Under the pieces are notes generated by a model. It did no database searches and was not told the DNA's origin. It saw nothing but the letters and a program-made list of their open reading frames with translations. A program made the position numbers and the translations under genes. This document shows positions 61,515-64,000 of a stretch of 64,000 nucleotides of DNA, one piece after another; positions within the stretch are counted from its first letter, which is position 1; each line of letters opens with the position of its first letter. Origin of the DNA: Streptomyces rhizoryzae (lineage in GTDB: Bacteria; Actinomycetota; Actinomycetes; Streptomycetales; Streptomycetaceae); the NCBI RefSeq assembly GCF_023155275.1, contig NZ_JALMUV010000027.1, forward strand, positions 1 to 64,000, written 5' to 3'.

Positions 61515-61793
61515 GTGTCTGGCCGGACGCATGCCCGCGCATGCCCTGAGCGCACATGTCTGGGTTGCCGGGAGCGAGCGGCCAAGGGCGATTTGCTGCG
61601 CATCGTGGAGATCGAGGGCGAGTGTGTCCCCGATCCTCGCGGTACGCTGCCCGGCCGGGGTGCTTATGTGCACCGGACACTGGTCTGCCTCGACCTGGCG
61701 GTTCGCCGCCGGGCGTTTCCCCGGGCCTACCGGGGCCGCGGCCCGTTCGAGACGGCGGAGTTGCGCCGGTTCCTCGAAGGGGGCGCGGAGTGA
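61515..61793 (+). CDS. ylxR: YlxR-family RNA-binding protein
   Basis: A 92-residue DUF448 protein, a small basic nucleic-acid-binding protein found in nearly every nusA-infB operon and reported in some bacteria as a transcription regulator or RNase P modulator. Signature RTCLGCRERAAKGDLLRIV near residue 13 and GRGAYVHRTLVCLDLAVRRRAF in the middle. GTG 61515 follows GGGAGG at 61496-61501. It lies 128 bases after nusA. Confidence 0.93.
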   Translation: MSGRTHARACPERTCLGCRERAAKGDLLRIVEIEGECVPDPRGTLPGRGAYVHRTLVCLDLAVRRRAFPRAYRGRGPFETAELRRFLEGGAE

Positions 61794-61889
61794 GCAGCCG
61801 CCATGGCAACAGCGCACGGCACGACAACGCACAGCGCACGGAAAACCGTGCGGTCAGGTACCTCGCGAGTCGGAAGTAGGTCGAGATTG

Positions 61890-61922
61890 CGATGAGCACT
61901 CGATGAGTACGCGATGAGTACG
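61890..61922 (+). repeat. three tandem 11-base repeats with mini-ORFs before infB
   Basis: CGATGAGCACT, CGATGAGTACG, CGATGAGTACG in tandem (61890-61900, 61901-61911, 61912-61922). Each unit contains ATG; successive mini-ORFs M-S-T-R, M-S-T-R and M-S-T-P-M-K overlap by ATGA (ATGs at 61892, 61903, 61914). GGAAGTAGG upstream (61872-61880) could serve as a ribosome site. Confidence 0.6.
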
Positions 61923-61972
61923 CCCATGAAGTAGCGACGGTCCGGTGGACACCCGGACCTAGAAGGAGCGAA

Positions 61973-64000
61973 GTGGCTAAGGTCCGGGTTTACGAACTCG
62001 CCAAGGAGTTCGGTGTGGAGAGCAAGGTCGTCATGGCCAAGCTCCAAGAACTTGGTGAATTCGTCCGTTCGGCGTCCTCGACGATCGAGGCGCCGGTTGT
62101 TCGCAAGCTGACCGACGCATTCCAGGCGGGCAGCGGCGGTGGCCGTTCCGCCGGCAAGCCCGCGGCGCCGCGCAAGTCGGCCCCCGCGAAGCCGTCCGCG
62201 CCCTCTCCGGCGCAGGCCGGCGGCACCTCCCGCGCCGCGGGGGACCGTCCGGCTGCCCCGAAGCCGGGCGCCCCCAAGCCGGGCCCCGCGGCCCCGGCCG
62301 CCCCCGAGGCCCCCGCCGCCCCCGCGGCGCCGGCGGCCCCCAAGCCCGCCGCGGGCCCCACCCCGGGTCCGCGCCCCACCCCGGCGCGCCCCGCGGCGCC
62401 CAAGCCCGCTCCGGCCGCGCCCGCGCAGCCGGAGTTCCAGGCCCCGCCGTCCGCGCCGGCGCCCGCCGCGCAGCAGGGCCCCCGCCCGGGTGCCACGCCC
62501 GGCCCGCGCCCCGGCGGCCGCCAGGCCCCCGGCCAGGGCCAGCGCGCCCCGCGCCCCGGTGGCCAGGCCCCGCGTCCCGGCGCCCCCCGTCCGGCCGGTC
62601 CCCGTCCGGGCAACAACCCCTTCACCTCCGGTGGCTCCACGGGCATGGCCCGTCCGCAGGCCCCGCGGCCCGGTGGCGCCCCGCGTCCCGGCCAGCCCGG
62701 TCCGCGCCCGCAGGGCGGCGGCCAGGCCGGTCCGCGTCCGCAGGGCCAGGGCGGTCCGCGTCCGACCCCCGGTTCCATGCCGCGTCCGCAGGGTGCCGCG
62801 CCCGGCGGTGGCGCCGGCCCGCGTCCCGGCGGCGGTAACCGCCCGAACCCGGGCATGATGCCGCAGCGTCCGGCCGCCGGCCCGCGTCCGGGTCCCGGCG
62901 GCGGCCGTCCGGGCGGCGCCGGCCGTCCCGGTGGCGGCGGCGGTCGTCCCGGTGGCGGCGGCTTCGCCGGCCGTCCCGGTGGCGGTGGCGGTCGTCCCGG
63001 TGGTGGCGGCGGCGGTTTCGCCGGTCGTCCCGGTGGCGGCGGTCCCGGTGGTGCCGGCGGCGGCTTCGGCGGTCGTCCCGGCTTCGGCGGCCGTCCGGGC
63101 GGTCCCGGTGGCCGTGGCGGCACGCAGGGTGCCTTCGGCCGTCCCGGCGGTCCGGCGCGCCGCGGCCGCAAGTCGAAGCGGCAGCGCCGCCAGGAGTACG
63201 AGGCGATGCAGGCGCCCTCGGTCGGCGGCATCATGCTGCCGCGGGGCAACGGCCAGATCGTTCGCCTCTCGCGCGGTGCCTCGCTGACCGACTTCGCGGA
63301 GAAGATCAACGCCAACCCGGCGTCCCTGGTGCAGGTCATGCTGAACCTGGGCGAGATGGTCACCGCGACGCAGTCCGTCTCCGACGAGACGCTGCAACTG
63401 CTCGCCGACGAGATGAACTACGTCGTCGAGATCGTCAGCCCGGAGGAGGAGGACCGCGAGCTGCTCGAGTCCTTCGACATCGAGTTCGGCGAGAACGAGG
63501 GCGGCGAGGAGATGCTGGTCTCCCGTCCGCCGGTGGTGACCGTCATGGGTCACGTCGACCACGGTAAGACCCGCCTGCTGGACGCGATCCGCAAGACCAA
63601 CGTGGTCGCGGGCGAGGCCGGCGGCATCACCCAGCACATCGGTGCCTACCAGGTCGCGACCGAGGTCAACGACGAAGAGCGCCGCATCACCTTCATCGAC
63701 ACCCCGGGTCACGAGGCGTTCACCGCCATGCGTGCCCGTGGTGCGAAGTCGACCGACATCGCGATCCTCGTGGTGGCGGCCAACGACGGTGTGATGCCGC
63801 AGACGATCGAGGCGCTGAACCACGCCAAGGCGGCCGACGTGCCGATCGTGGTCGCGGTCAACAAGATCGACGTCGAGGGCGCCGACCCGACCAAGGTGCG
63901 CGGTCAGCTGACCGAGTACGGCCTGGTGGCCGAGGAGTACGGCGGCGACACCATGTTCGTCGACATCTCCGCCAAGCAGGGTCTGCACATCGACGAGCTG
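61973..64000 (+). CDS. infB: translation initiation factor IF-2 (5' part)
   Basis: Incomplete: the window holds the first 676 codons. IF-2 is the GTPase that places initiator fMet-tRNA on the ribosome. It begins with the IF2_N module (VAKVRVYELAKEFGVESKVVMAKLQELGE), then about 350 residues of Pro/Ala and Gly/Arg-rich disordered sequence, a second IF2_N-like region (SLTDFAEKINANPASLVQVM, near 435), and the GTPase domain with G1 GHVDHGKT (near 526), G3 DTPGHEAF and G4 NKID. GTG 61973 follows AGAAGGAGCG. The C-terminal EF-Tu-like and fMet-tRNA-binding domains lie beyond the window. Confidence 0.97.
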   Translation, partial: MAKVRVYELAKEFGVESKVVMAKLQELGEFVRSASSTIEAPVVRKLTDAFQAGSGGGRSAGKPAAPRKSAPAKPSAPSPAQAGGTSRAAGDRPAAPKPGAPKPGPAAPAAPEAPAAPAAPAAPKPAAGPTPGPRPTPARPAAPKPAPAAPAQPEFQAPPSAPAPAAQQGPRPGATPGPRPGGRQAPGQGQRAPRPGGQAPRPGAPRPAGPRPGNNPFTSGGSTGMARPQAPRPGGAPRPGQPGPRPQGGGQAGPRPQGQGGPRPTPGSMPRPQGAAPGGGAGPRPGGGNRPNPGMMPQRPAAGPRPGPGGGRPGGAGRPGGGGGRPGGGGFAGRPGGGGGRPGGGGGGFAGRPGGGGPGGAGGGFGGRPGFGGRPGGPGGRGGTQGAFGRPGGPARRGRKSKRQRRQEYEAMQAPSVGGIMLPRGNGQIVRLSRGASLTDFAEKINANPASLVQVMLNLGEMVTATQSVSDETLQLLADEMNYVVEIVSPEEEDRELLESFDIEFGENEGGEEMLVSRPPVVTVMGHVDHGKTRLLDAIRKTNVVAGEAGGITQHIGAYQVATEVNDEERRITFIDTPGHEAFTAMRARGAKSTDIAILVVAANDGVMPQTIEALNHAKAADVPIVVAVNKIDVEGADPTKVRGQLTEYGLVAEEYGGDTMFVDISAKQGLHIDEL
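62920..63120 (+). repeat. GRPGG-type coding repeats in infB
   Basis: Degenerate repeats of about 21-27 bases encode units such as GRPGGGG and FAGRPGG, ending in GGRGG. They form the Gly/Arg part of the IF-2 linker and are prone to slippage. Confidence 0.7.

Overview
The window is a stretch of high-GC actinobacterial chromosome, almost certainly Streptomyces or a close relative. Evidence: very strong G/C bias at third codon positions, many GTG starts, and two housekeeping blocks that frame streptomycete chromosomes in this order (rpsB-tsf-pyrH-frr-cdsA and later rlmN; dxr-rseP-ispG-proS-rimP-nusA-ylxR-infB). I see no tRNA, rRNA, IS element, prophage or CRISPR array.

Layout. (1) 83-6258: a degenerate LytM/M23 protein facing away from the translation block rpsB, tsf, pyrH, frr and the phospholipid gene cdsA, with hairpins between rpsB/tsf, tsf/pyrH and after cdsA. 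(2) 6427-11653: rlmN, then a TPP riboswitch and a thiamine-type ABC importer (binding lipoprotein, fused double permease, ATPase). (3) 11706-20138: accessory genes: a NarL-type two-component system, two glycosyltransferases, a DMT transporter, a LOG-family protein, a MarR regulator and a RidA-like protein. (4) 20139-20993: a C-rich stretch in which I find no gene. (5) 20994-22891: a two-gene ABC transporter whose ATPase lacks several canonical residues. (6) 23110-38544: a polyamine catabolism and uptake region: aminotransferase, Lrp/AsnC regulator, two aminobutyraldehyde-type dehydrogenases, two PotD-like binding proteins, PotABC and a PuuB-like oxidoreductase, with an adenosine deaminase, a NADAR protein and an HXXEE membrane protein among them. 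(7) 38672-47337: a PAP2 phosphatase, then the GABA branch: gabT, a membrane-anchored FtsK/TraG-like ATPase, a PucR-type regulator and a succinate-semialdehyde-type dehydrogenase. (8) 47852-57442: an acyl-CoA dehydrogenase, dxr, rseP, ispG, two GNAT proteins and proS. (9) 57586-59706: three leftward genes (kinase-fold protein lacking catalytic residues, DUF4439 ferritin-like protein, lipoprotein). (10) 59858-64000: rimP, nusA, ylxR and the first 2028 bases of infB.

How it works together: regions 6 and 7 read as one pathway. Putrescine-type amines enter through PotABCD, are deaminated (aminotransferase or PuuB-like oxidase), oxidised to GABA or gamma-glutamyl-GABA by the aldehyde dehydrogenases, then passed by GabT and the second dehydrogenase type to succinate. 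Two divergent promoter regions of the polyamine part, about 5.4 kb apart, share near-identical sequence elements (TGATTCCGTTGTT and AATCA-S-TTGTTG-R-TCG), suggesting one regulator, perhaps the local Lrp/AsnC protein.

The signals I rate highest are this shared operator, a hairpin that buries the Shine-Dalgarno sequence behind the TPP riboswitch, three ATGA-overlapping mini-ORFs in the infB leader, the orphan membrane ATPase beside gabT, and the inactivated-looking kinase-fold and LytM proteins.
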